A stretch of DNA of 8,105 bases, taken from positions 1 through 8,105 of the forward strand of contig CAJXXJ010000142.1 of the NCBI GenBank assembly GCA_913062745.1. The letters are read 5' to 3'. Positions 1 to 6,188 of this stretch are shown here, one piece after another; the stretch's first letter is position 1; every line of letters begins with the position of its first letter. Source of the DNA: an uncultured Phaeodactylibacter sp. Lineage in GTDB: Bacteria; Bacteroidota; Bacteroidia; Chitinophagales; Saprospiraceae. A model generated the notes under the pieces. The model made no database searches, had not been told where the DNA came from, and saw only the letters and a program-made list of their open reading frames with translations. The position numbers and the translations under genes are program-made.

Positions 1-884
1 CCCCAGTGCGCCAGAGAACCCCCGCCGAAGCCGATGGCCAGCACCATAAATACATCCGTAGTAGTCGGGATTTTGGCGACGCTCGCCTGATAATCCATGA
101 CGCGCTGTTTCAGGTCGCTGATGGCGCTGTTGTCAGCTTTCAGGCGGCGGTCCAGCTGATCTGAAATACTGGCCCCGTACAGCAGGAAGCCCATCCAAAT
201 ATTGGCCACCACCACGTCCACCACTATCATGGAAGCAAAGAGGTTATCCCCGACATTGAATATTTCTTTCATCGCCGTCTGATTAGCCCCGCCGCCGATC
301 CAGCTGCCGGCTACGGTAGACAGGCCGCGCCATACATCTTCCGGAGAAGCCTGAATAAGGTCAGGCGCCAGGTTGGAGATGACGAGCAGCGCCACCGGCC
401 CGCCCAGGATAATTCCTACAGTAGCCGCAAAAAACATAATCAGCGCTTTCGGCCCCAGGTTGAGGATGCCCTTGAAGTCGATGCTCAGGCACAGCAGCAC
501 CAGGCTGGCAGGCAGCAGGTAGCGCGAGGCAACATAGTAGAGCTGAGATTTGACGATGAAGGGTTTGAGCGCTTCGGGCGGCACATCATTGGCCAGCACT
601 GCATCGCGTATGGCGGAAAAGCCGGCATTATCCGGCAAATTTGGCGCTACGCCCTGCTGCAGGAACACCCGCAGTGCATCAAGGTCGTACCAGGAAGGGG
701 CGATCAGCCCGAGCGGCCAGTGCAGCAGCGCTGGCAGGAAGTAACACAGCAGCAGCGGCGGCACGTAAGTGTAGAATTTTTTCCAGCCCGGCTTGTCGCT
801 GCTCGAGGTCACAAAGACAAGCGCCAGCACTACGATAAGCAGGCCAAAGGTAATCGCGTCGTTGGTAAATACCGGTTGGGTCAT
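1..884 (-). CDS. DUF819 (YjcL-like) family integral membrane protein, C-terminus cut off
   Basis: The reverse strand reads openly from an ATG at 884 to the window edge, about 294 codons with no stop, so the C-terminal part is missing. The protein starts MTQPVFTNDAITFGLLIVV and is very hydrophobic. Successive membrane segments include a first helix at about residues 10-27, PPLLLCYFLPALL, ASLVLLCLSIDFKGIL, ALIMFFAATVGIILGGPVAL and MIVVDVVVANIWMGFLL. The glycine-rich stretch LSTVAGSWIGGGANQTAMKE is characteristic of the DUF819 family (B. subtilis YjcL and relatives), whose members usually run to around 400 residues, so roughly two thirds is present. The molecular function of this family is not established; a transporter is often assumed from the topology. 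It is divergent from the guanine deaminase gene, with about 84 bases between the two starts. Family assignment is fairly sure; function is unknown. Confidence 0.8.
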   Translation of the reverse strand, partial: MTQPVFTNDAITFGLLIVVLALVFVTSSSDKPGWKKFYTYVPPLLLCYFLPALLHWPLGLIAPSWYDLDALRVFLQQGVAPNLPDNAGFSAIRDAVLANDVPPEALKPFIVKSQLYYVASRYLLPASLVLLCLSIDFKGILNLGPKALIMFFAATVGIILGGPVALLVISNLAPDLIQASPEDVWRGLSTVAGSWIGGGANQTAMKEIFNVGDNLFASMIVVDVVVANIWMGFLLYGASISDQLDRRLKADNSAISDLKQRVMDYQASVAKIPTTTDVFMVLAIGFGGGSLAHW

Positions 885-909
885 AAGTTGGCTAATGTTC
901 GTTGGGCGG

Positions 910-917
910 TAAATATA
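910..917 (-). promoter_or_regulatory. Possible -7 element for the DUF819 gene
   Basis: Read on the minus strand this is TATATTTA, a one-mismatch fit to the Bacteroidota -7 box TAnnTTTG, 25 bases upstream of the ATG at 884. No clear TTTG -33 box stands at the usual distance, so this is a weak call. Confidence 0.3.
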
Positions 918-921
918 GGAA

Positions 922-952
922 TTCGTGCGCAGTTTCAGGATTTTGTATCTTG
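922..952 (+). promoter_or_regulatory. Bacteroidota-type promoter for guaD-lspA
   Basis: TATCTTG at 946-952 fits the -7 box TAnnTTTG with one base missing from the T run. TTCG at 922-925, 20 bases upstream, is a one-mismatch -33 box. The start site would fall near 958-960, leaving a leader of about 10 bases before the ATG at 969. No Shine-Dalgarno sequence is visible. Confidence 0.5.
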
Positions 953-968
953 CCCGCAAAAATAACGC

Positions 969-1439
969 ATGGATGACCGCGCTTTCATGGCGGAAGCTAT
1001 AGCACTGGCAGAGGAAGGAGTACGGGAAGGCCTGGGTGGCCCCTTCGGCGCTGTAGTGGTACGCAAAGGCAAAATCATCGGCCGTGGCCAAAACCGGGTA
1101 TTGACAGACGGCGACCCTACCGCCCACGCTGAAATGGTGGCTATCCGGGATGCCTGCCGCCGGCTGGGGCACTTTCAGTTGGACGGCTGTACCCTGTATT
1201 CCTCCTGTGAGCCCTGCCCGATGTGCCTCGGCGCCATTTACTGGGCGCGCCCGCAGCGGCTGGTCTACGCCTGCACACACGAAGATGCAAGCGCGGTAGG
1301 CTTTGACGACAGTTTCATCTATCAGGAAATGGCCCTGCCGGTCGATAAACGCAGCCTGACCACACAGCAACTGATGCGCGAAGAAGGCTTGCGCCCGATG
1401 CGGCTCTGGGCGGAGAAAGAAGATAAAACCGAATACTAA
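969..1439 (+). CDS. guaD: Guanine deaminase-like nucleoside/base deaminase
   Basis: This 156-residue protein belongs to the zinc-dependent cytidine deaminase fold. The zinc site is complete: HAE with His53 and the proton-shuttling Glu55, then PCPMC with Cys83 and Cys86. The overall sequence closely follows B. subtilis GuaD as I remember it, including GGPFGAVVV near the N-terminus, DPTAHAE, SCEPCPMCLGAIYWARP, the downstream GFDDSFIY, and a C-terminal tyrosine, which in GuaD reaches into the partner subunit's active site. Length also matches. GuaD hydrolyses guanine to xanthine and ammonia in purine salvage in the cytoplasm. The tRNA adenosine deaminase TadA is the main alternative, but GFDDSFIY and the C-terminal tail favour GuaD. 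Its TAA stop overlaps the lspA start by one base, so the two are probably co-transcribed and translationally coupled. Confidence 0.8.
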   Translation: MDDRAFMAEAIALAEEGVREGLGGPFGAVVVRKGKIIGRGQNRVLTDGDPTAHAEMVAIRDACRRLGHFQLDGCTLYSSCEPCPMCLGAIYWARPQRLVYACTHEDASAVGFDDSFIYQEMALPVDKRSLTTQQLMREEGLRPMRLWAEKEDKTEY

Positions 1440-1945
1440 TGCTTGGGAACTGGAAACTGGATGGAAAACGGGCCGCACTGGTGCTGGGCATTATGGCTGC
1501 CAATATTGTACTCGATCAGCTAACTAAAGCCTGGGCGCGCAACAGCCTGATCGATTCGGGGCAGCACAGCTATCTGGGCGACTTCTTCCGCTTGTCCTAT
1601 GTTGAAAACCGTGGTGCTTTTCTCAGCCTCGGAGCCAGCTCGCCGGATGAGATGCGCTTCTGGACGCTTCTCGTCCTGCCGGTTCTGCTGCTCGTCGGCC
1701 TGTTCTTATATACTTTGTTTTCCCGGGAAATGACGCGCCCGCAGATTATTGCCTTCAGCTTTATCCTGGGCGGGGGCGTCAGCAATATTTACGACCGCCT
1801 GCTGTACGGGCAGGTTTCCGACTTTATGAATATGGGGTTTTCCGGCTTGCGTACCGGGGTTTTCAACTTCGCCGACGTATCTATTATGGTAGGGCTGGCG
1901 ATTATGCTGCCTACGCTCTTCCGGAAGCCTCCTAAGAAGGGGTAG
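1439..1945 (+). CDS. lspA: Lipoprotein signal peptidase (signal peptidase II)
   Basis: This 168-residue inner-membrane aspartyl protease removes signal peptides from diacylglyceryl-modified prolipoproteins. About four membrane helices are visible, near residues 12-30, 75-94, 102-120 and 141-160. The conserved blocks appear in order: DQLTKAW (26-32), ENRGAF (56-61), SNIYDR (115-120), VSDF (126-129) and FNFAD (142-146). Asp128 and Asp146 are 18 residues apart, matching the catalytic aspartates of structurally studied LspA proteins; Asp119 in NIYDR is also family-conserved. The block GGGVSNIYDR has serine where most LspA proteins have glycine before the Asn, and the stretch GLRTGVFNFADVSIM suggests a particular LspA subgroup. 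The ATG is fused to the upstream stop as TAATG, which supports both this start and coupling to guaD. The window does not show whether the genome has another lspA. Confidence 0.9.
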   Translation: MLGNWKLDGKRAALVLGIMAANIVLDQLTKAWARNSLIDSGQHSYLGDFFRLSYVENRGAFLSLGASSPDEMRFWTLLVLPVLLLVGLFLYTLFSREMTRPQIIAFSFILGGGVSNIYDRLLYGQVSDFMNMGFSGLRTGVFNFADVSIMVGLAIMLPTLFRKPPKKG

Positions 1946-1963
1946 CGCAGTAGGCCTTTTTTT
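1927..1963 (+). terminator. Weak candidate terminator after lspA
   Basis: GCCT at 1927-1930 can pair with AGGC at 1952-1955, and CTCCT can pair with AGGGG inside it; a run of seven T follows at 1957-1963. The stem overlaps the last codons of lspA and is poorly paired in the middle, so it may not terminate efficiently. Confidence 0.25.
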
Positions 1964-1965
1964 CT

Positions 1966-1974
1966 TATCTTCTG
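1966..1974 (+). promoter_or_regulatory. Possible -7 element for the VOC gene (near-leaderless)
   Basis: TATCTTCTG at 1966-1974 resembles TAnnTTTG with one extra base in the T run. It ends only three bases before the ATG at 1978, so a transcript from it would start at or near the start codon. No good TTTG -33 box is seen, so read-through from lspA is the alternative. Confidence 0.3.
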
Positions 1975-1977
1975 CTT

Positions 1978-2661
1978 ATGCAGATACAGAAACTTCAGTT
2001 GTACACCCACCGGCTCGCCGGGCAACGGCAGTTTTATACCCAAACCCTCGGGCTGCCGCTGCGCGAGGATAGCCCCACCGCCTTTGCCGTACAGGCAGGC
2101 AGCACCCGGCTGCGCTTTGAGGAGGTGGAGCGGCAGCATTACTACCACTTCGCTTTCAACATCCCTCCCTTTCAGTACGAAGAAGCCCTCGAATGGCTGC
2201 GTGCCCGTGTCCCCCTGCTGCGGGACGGAGATACGGAGCTGATCGACTTTTCCAACTGGAATGCCTACGCCATGTACTTCGAAGACCCGGGCGGGAATAT
2301 CCTGGAGTTCATCGCCCGCCGGGATATTGATGCGCCATCGCCATCCACTTTTGGCCCCGACCGTCTGCTGAGCATCAGCGAGATTGGCTTGTCAGTTGCA
2401 TCCGTGGAAGCGGCTTTCGCCAAAATCAACGCAGCGGCCGCCGTGCCATTCTACTCGGGCAACAGGGAGAACTTTTGCGCGGCAGGCGATCCGGAAGGGC
2501 TCTTCATTATCGTAGACCATAATAATAAGGAGTGGTACCCCACCGGCCGTCCGGCCCGCTTTTTTCCGCTGACAGTCCAATTTTCAGAAAACGGGCAGCC
2601 GTACCAGCTTCAGCTTACGGCCAACGGTCCTCAGCTGCACCGGCTCACTCCGCCCGCTTAA
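1978..2661 (+). CDS. VOC-superfamily protein with two modules (glyoxalase/extradiol dioxygenase fold)
   Basis: The 227-residue protein has an N-terminal VOC module (about 1-115) and a divergent second one (about 130-215). In the first, His11 (LYTHRLA), His57 (YHFAFNIP) and Glu110 (NILEFIAR) sit where the His-His-Glu metal ligands of extradiol dioxygenases and related VOC enzymes are expected; the block AMYFEDPGGNILEFIAR is typical. In the second module the matching positions read EIGLSV and DPEGLFIIVD, so the first His and the final Glu are not conserved there. This suggests a single metal site in the first half, with the second half structural or shaping the pocket. The family covers glyoxalases, dioxygenases and resistance proteins, and I cannot name a substrate. 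The gene follows lspA by 32 bases and its last 17 bases overlap the convergent FKBP gene. Confidence 0.8.
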   Translation: MQIQKLQLYTHRLAGQRQFYTQTLGLPLREDSPTAFAVQAGSTRLRFEEVERQHYYHFAFNIPPFQYEEALEWLRARVPLLRDGDTELIDFSNWNAYAMYFEDPGGNILEFIARRDIDAPSPSTFGPDRLLSISEIGLSVASVEAAFAKINAAAAVPFYSGNRENFCAAGDPEGLFIIVDHNNKEWYPTGRPARFFPLTVQFSENGQPYQLQLTANGPQLHRLTPPA

Positions 2662-3235
2662 GCCGTTCGATGACTTCCAGCTCGAAGACCAGCGGCTCAT
2701 TCGGCGGAACGATGTACTGCCCGTTTTTGCCCGGTACTCCCTCCGCGCCGTAGGCCAGCCCGGCCGGGGCAATCAGCAGCATTCTGCCACCCGGGCTCAG
2801 CAGCTGCAGCCCTTCATTCCAGGCCTTGATCATATTGCCGACGTAAAACTCCATCGGCTTGCCTTTGGGGTAGGAGCTGTCGAATACCTCCCCGTTCAGG
2901 AAGTAGCCCTTGTAATGAGCAGCGAGGTAGTCGCCCCATTCGATCGGTTCGCCTTCGCCTTCTTCCAGAATGCGGTAAAAGAGGCCGCTGCTGGTCTGCT
3001 GCAGCGGTATGAGCTCGTCGATGGCGTAGTTGATGATGCGGTTCTGCTGCGTATCCGCCTGCGTGGCCGGGTCGGCAATCAGGTAGGCAGACAGCTGCAG
3101 CATGACGGCGTCCTCCTCAGCGGCGGGCACAGTATCCTGAAAAACGCCGGTTTGGCTTTCCTGCCCGGCCTCGGGGCGGTTCTGGCAGGCGGTGGCAGAC
3201 AACAGCAGCAACAAGCTGAAAAGTAAGGTGCGCAT
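2645..3235 (-). CDS. Lipoprotein FKBP-type peptidyl-prolyl cis-trans isomerase
   Basis: With the start at 3235 this is a 196-residue protein that begins MRTLLFSLLLLLSATAC, a signal peptide ending in a lipobox with Cys17 as the probable lipidated residue, so it should be anchored in a membrane and face the periplasm or outside. A low-complexity linker and a helical stretch (about 18-80) lead to an FKBP domain at about 85-192. Active-site features include HYKGYF, VFDSS, AWNEG with the pocket tryptophan (Trp139), LAYG and VPPNEPLVFELEV. The reading frame stays open to an upstream ATG at 3397, but the textbook promoter at 3253-3284 lies inside that extension and the signal peptide begins at 3235, so the shorter start is preferred. 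GldI, a gliding-motility FKBP lipoprotein of Bacteroidota, is a related possibility I cannot confirm. It is a plausible substrate of the nearby LspA. Confidence 0.88.
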   Translation of the reverse strand: MRTLLFSLLLLLSATACQNRPEAGQESQTGVFQDTVPAAEEDAVMLQLSAYLIADPATQADTQQNRIINYAIDELIPLQQTSSGLFYRILEEGEGEPIEWGDYLAAHYKGYFLNGEVFDSSYPKGKPMEFYVGNMIKAWNEGLQLLSPGGRMLLIAPAGLAYGAEGVPGKNGQYIVPPNEPLVFELEVIERLKRAE

Positions 3236-3252
3236 AGCGTGTGGTTTTGATG

Positions 3253-3284
3253 CAAAGGTAGCGCAGATGGTGCCTTCCGGCAAA
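3253..3284 (-). promoter_or_regulatory. Bacteroidota promoter for the FKBP lipoprotein gene
   Basis: On the minus strand TTTG (3284-3281), exactly 20 bases, then TACCTTTG (3260-3253) is a perfect match to the Bacteroidota housekeeping promoter. The predicted start lies near 3246, about 10 bases before the ATG at 3235, and this decides the choice of start codon. Confidence 0.8.
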
Positions 3285-3295
3285 AAAAGGAGCGG

Positions 3296-3326
3296 ATTGG
3301 CGCTTTTTCCAATTTTGCTATCTTTG
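3296..3326 (+). promoter_or_regulatory. Bacteroidota promoter for the symporter gene
   Basis: TATCTTTG at 3319-3326 is a perfect -7 box, and ATTG at 3296-3299, 19 bases upstream, is a one-mismatch -33 box. It is back to back with the FKBP promoter, the two -33 boxes being 11 bases apart. The transcript would start near 3333 and carry about 145 bases of leader. Confidence 0.7.
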
Positions 3327-3333
3327 CGGCACT

Positions 3334-3460
3334 CTGCCCGGAGCACAGGGGGAATTGATACGGGAAAACCGGGCAGCGTGTTATCATTTTTGAACAACTC
3401 AGCCCCGCCGGCCTCACACGAAGCCGGGGGCTGTCCGCGACCGGCAAGCCTTTTTTGCCG
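3334..3460 (+). promoter_or_regulatory. Structured 5' leader of the symporter transcript
   Basis: Three hairpins can form in the leader. Hairpin A pairs CTGCCCGG (3334-3341) with CCGGGCAG (3369-3376), a perfect 8-bp stem beginning at the predicted transcript start. Hairpin B pairs AGCCCC plus CGGC (3401-3412, with a two-base bulge) with GCCG plus GGGGCT (3423-3432). Hairpin C pairs CGGCAA (3442-3447) with TTGCCG (3455-3460); its T run lies in the loop and 3' arm, so it is not a normal terminator. There is no ATG in the leader before 3479. I do not recognise a known riboswitch. The function is unproven; it could equally be an unremarkable GC-rich leader. Confidence 0.4.
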
Positions 3461-3478
3461 TAAGCATACGATATAGCT

Positions 3479-4975
3479 ATGTTAAGCCACCTGACACCAG
3501 CAGTAATACTCGGTATTATCGCTGCTTATTTTTTGGTATTGATCGTTGTGTCCTATTTCACCGGGCGCAACGCCAGCAACGAGGACTTCTTCCTGGCTGG
3601 CCGTAAATCGCCCTGGCCGCTCGTCGCTATCGGGATGATCGGAGCTTCGCTTTCGGGTGTTACCTTTATTTCCATACCCGGGGTAGTGGGCGCCGGCGGT
3701 GAAAACCAGGCTTTTGCATACATGCAGATGGTCTTTGGCTATCTCATCGGCTATCTTGTCATCGCCCACGTGCTGATGCCGATGTATTACAAGGAGCGGC
3801 TCACTTCCATTTACGAGTTCCTGAATAAACGGTTTGGCTTCGAAGCCTACAAGACCGGTGCCGGCTACTTCTTGCTGTCGCGTACCATCGGCGCGGCTTT
3901 CCGGCTCTATCTGGTAGCTATTGTGCTACAGCAGTTCGTGCTCGGGCCATTCGGAGTGCCCTTCTTTGTAACGGTGGCGGTGACGATTCTGCTCATCTGG
4001 ATTTATACCTTCCGCGGCGGCATCAATACCATCATCTGGACGGATGGCCTGCAGACCGTTGCTATGCTGACCGCGGTAGTGCTGACGATTGTCGCGATCG
4101 GCAATGCATTGGAGACCGACCTGGGCGGGATGGTGAGCATGATCCGCTCAAGTGAGTATTCTCAGATGTTTTTCTTTGCCGGCGGCTGGAATGACCCCAA
4201 CAACTTTTTCAAAATGGTCATCAGCGGTGCCCTGATCACGATTGTAATGACCGGGCTGGATCAGGATATGATGCAGAAAAACCTGAGCTGCCCGAATATT
4301 CGCGATGCACAAAAAAACATGTATCTGTTCAGTTTTATCCTGGTATTTGCCAACCTGTTATTCCTCTCCCTGGGCGCGCTGCTGTACCTCTACGCTGCGA
4401 GCATCGGGTTGGAGATCCCCGCCCGGACGGATCAGCTGTACCCGGCTATAGCACTCAACCACCTGCCGGTAGCGGTGGGTATTTTCTTTGTCATTGGGCT
4501 GATTGCGGCTGCTTATTCCAGTGCGGATTCTGCTCTGACCGCCCTGACCACTTCCTTCTGCGTAGACTTCCTCGGCTTTGAGCAGGACGAGCGGCCGGAA
4601 GCAGAAAAGCAGCGCACCCGCCTGTACGTGCACATCGGCTTTTCGGTGCTGCTGCTGGTCATCATCGTAGTTTTTAACGCACTGAACAATAAAGATGTCA
4701 TCAGTCAGCTTTTTAAGGCAGCCGGCTACACTTACGGCCCGCTGCTGGGGCTGTTCACCTTTGGGCTGTTCACCCGGCGGGTGGTCGCTATGCGCTGGGT
4801 CATACCGGTCTGTATTGCTGCGCCTATCCTGTCTTACGTGATCAACGCCAATTCTGCAGACTGGCTGTACGGCTTTCAGTTTGGCTTCCTCATTATTGCC
4901 CTGAATGGCCTGCTGACCTTTGCCGGGCTATGGTTGATTTCGAAGGAAGCAGCGCCCGCGCCGGAAGCGGTGTAG
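3479..4975 (+). CDS. Sodium:solute symporter (SSS family)
   Basis: This 498-residue, very hydrophobic protein has about 13 predicted membrane helices, the usual number for the family, and full length. Family landmarks are an N-terminal helix followed by the loop DFFLAGRKSPWP (36-47), GASLSGVTFISIPG in the next helix (55-68), the central TGLDQDMMQKNLSC (258-271), and AAAYSSADSALTALTTSF (343-360). In the last, Ser347-Ser348 sit where the Na2 sodium-site serines are expected. It should use the sodium gradient to import a solute across the inner membrane. Substrates in this family include sugars, proline, pantothenate, sialic acid and others, and neither sequence nor neighbours identify this one. 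A TAA at 3461-3463 closes the frame upstream, which supports the ATG at 3479. It has its own promoter and a long leader, and ends 123 bases before fabH. Confidence 0.9.
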   Translation: MLSHLTPAVILGIIAAYFLVLIVVSYFTGRNASNEDFFLAGRKSPWPLVAIGMIGASLSGVTFISIPGVVGAGGENQAFAYMQMVFGYLIGYLVIAHVLMPMYYKERLTSIYEFLNKRFGFEAYKTGAGYFLLSRTIGAAFRLYLVAIVLQQFVLGPFGVPFFVTVAVTILLIWIYTFRGGINTIIWTDGLQTVAMLTAVVLTIVAIGNALETDLGGMVSMIRSSEYSQMFFFAGGWNDPNNFFKMVISGALITIVMTGLDQDMMQKNLSCPNIRDAQKNMYLFSFILVFANLLFLSLGALLYLYAASIGLEIPARTDQLYPAIALNHLPVAVGIFFVIGLIAAAYSSADSALTALTTSFCVDFLGFEQDERPEAEKQRTRLYVHIGFSVLLLVIIVVFNALNNKDVISQLFKAAGYTYGPLLGLFTFGLFTRRVVAMRWVIPVCIAAPILSYVINANSADWLYGFQFGFLIIALNGLLTFAGLWLISKEAAPAPEAV

Positions 4976-4996
4976 GGCCCACCCCTTGCTCAATAA

Positions 4997-5027
4997 ATTG
5001 CCAAACCACTTAGATTTTCCTACCTTG
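4997..5027 (+). promoter_or_regulatory. Bacteroidota-type promoter for fabH
   Basis: TACCTTG at 5021-5027 is a near match to the -7 box, and ATTG at 4997-5000, 20 bases upstream, is a one-mismatch -33 box. The predicted start is near 5034, giving a leader of about 65 bases. Confidence 0.6.
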
Positions 5028-5033
5028 CATCCC

Positions 5034-5065
5034 GTTTTTAAAAACTGCCGGCAAGCGGCTGTTTT
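5034..5065 (+). promoter_or_regulatory. Palindrome and terminator-like hairpin in the fabH leader
   Basis: A perfect 12-base palindrome, GTTTTTAAAAAC (5034-5045), lies at the predicted start site. Overlapping it, AAAAC-T-GCCG (5041-5050) pairs with CGGC-T-GTTTT (5056-5065) around the loop GCAAG: nine pairs with one T-T mismatch, ending in four T. It could be the terminator of the upstream symporter gene, an attenuator of fabH, or an operator. The sequence alone does not decide. Confidence 0.4.
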
Positions 5066-5098
5066 CATTAGCGATTTAGCAACAACTCACAAGCAACT

Positions 5099-6088
5099 AT
5101 GGCCAAAATACACGCTGCCATTACCGGCGTACAAGGGTATGTGCCCGATTATGTGATGACCAATGCCGAACTCGAACAAATTGTAGACACCAACGACGAG
5201 TGGATACGTACCCGCACCGGCATTGAACAGCGCCACATCCTCAAAGGAGAAGGGCAGGGGACTTCCGTTATGGGCATCGAGGCAGTCAACGGCTTGCTGC
5301 AAAAGACCGGAACGGACCCGATGGAGGTAGAACTCGTCATCTGCGCTACGGTGACGCCAGACATGCCGTTTCCGGATACGGCCAATATCATTGCCGACGA
5401 GACGGGCATGAAAAATGCGTTTTGCTACGACATCAGCGCGGCCTGCTCAGGCTTCCTGTACGCCCTGACCACCGCTGCCCGCTTCATCGAAGCCGGCGCG
5501 CACAAGAAGGTCGTGGTTATCGGTGGCGACAAGATGTCTTCCATCATCGATTATACGGACCGCACCACCTGCGTCATCTTTGGTGATGGTGCCGGCGCGG
5601 TTATGCTGGAAGCAAGTGAAGAGGAAGTCGGCGTGATGGATTCTCTGCTGAAGAGCGACGGTGCAGGCCGGGCATATCTTCACCAAAAGGCCGGCGGCTC
5701 CTGCTACCCGGCTACCGAGGAAACCGTGGCGCGGCGCGAACATTTTGTATATCAAAACGGGCGGCCGGTGTTTAAAGCCGCTGTATCCGGCATGGCAGAC
5801 GTCGTCGGGCAGGTCATGCAGCGCAATCAGCTCAGCAGCGATGATATCACCTGGCTGGTGCCGCATCAGGCGAACCGGCGCATCATAGAAACGGTTGCTA
5901 AATCACTGGACTTCCCGATGGAGCGCGTGATGGTCAACATCCACCGATACGGCAACACCACAGCCGGCACCCTGCCCCTCTGCCTGTGGGACTGGGAAGA
6001 CCAGCTGAAAAAAGGCGATAACCTCATCCTGACCGCATTCGGAGGAGGCTTCACCTGGGGCGCTATTTACATCAAATGGGCCTACTAA
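5099..6088 (+). CDS. fabH: 3-oxoacyl-ACP synthase III (beta-ketoacyl-ACP synthase III)
   Basis: FabH condenses an acyl-CoA primer with malonyl-ACP, the first committed condensation of type II fatty acid synthesis in the cytoplasm. The 329-residue length is normal. The Cys-His-Asn catalytic triad is complete: Cys116 in DISAACSGF, His256 in PHQANR and Asn286 in RYGNTTAG. Other family blocks are [12 protein letters not shown] (31-42), which lines the CoA tunnel, [10 protein letters not shown] (161-170) and the C-terminal [10 protein letters not shown] (313-322). Primer preference (acetyl or branched acyl) cannot be read from the sequence. It has its own promoter and a leader with a terminator-like hairpin. 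It lies 100 bases upstream of efp and in the same direction as efp-accB-accC, which makes its malonyl substrate, so the cluster joins supply and first use of malonyl units. Confidence 0.95.
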   Translation: MAKIHAAITGVQGYVPDYVMTNAELEQIVDTNDEWIRTRTGIEQRHILKGEGQGTSVMGIEAVNGLLQKTGTDPMEVELVICATVTPDMPFPDTANIIADETGMKNAFCYDISAACSGFLYALTTAARFIEAGAHKKVVVIGGDKMSSIIDYTDRTTCVIFGDGAGAVMLEASEEEVGVMDSLLKSDGAGRAYLHQKAGGSCYPATEETVARREHFVYQNGRPVFKAAVSGMADVVGQVMQRNQLSSDDITWLVPHQANRRIIETVAKSLDFPMERVMVNIHRYGNTTAGTLPLCLWDWEDQLKKGDNLILTAFGGGFTWGAIYIKWAY

Positions 6089-6137
6089 CCAATGACGCCT
6101 TCGCGGGGCAGGAAAATGGCGGTGCCACAAATTTTCC

Positions 6138-6145
6138 TATCTTTG
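6138..6145 (+). promoter_or_regulatory. -7 element of the efp-accB promoter
   Basis: TATCTTTG is a perfect Bacteroidota -7 box. The -33 region is weak (AATG at 6115-6118, 19 bases upstream). The predicted start is near 6152, leaving an A-rich leader of about 36 bases without a Shine-Dalgarno sequence before the ATG at 6189. Confidence 0.65.
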
Positions 6146-6188
6146 CAGGGCTATTTTGAAAAAAATATAAACGACAAACTATCGCTCA

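Noticed and set aside
550..965. Several short plus-strand frames opposite the DUF819 gene
   Set aside because: They are Arg/Ala/Ser-rich shadows of a clear membrane protein gene on the other strand.
1789..2148. Minus-strand frame spanning the lspA-VOC junction
   Set aside because: It overlaps two well-supported genes and lacks any recognisable motif or promoter.
3236..3397. N-terminal extension of the FKBP gene to an ATG at 3397
   Set aside because: The extension covers both the FKBP promoter and the start of the opposite transcript, and the signal peptide with lipobox begins at 3235.
3442..3460. Hairpin with six T before the symporter gene as an intrinsic terminator
   Set aside because: The T run is in the loop and 3' arm rather than after the stem, so it does not have terminator form.
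5447..5866. Minus-strand frame opposite fabH
   Set aside because: It lies wholly inside fabH and its His/Cys/Ala-rich product has no family features.
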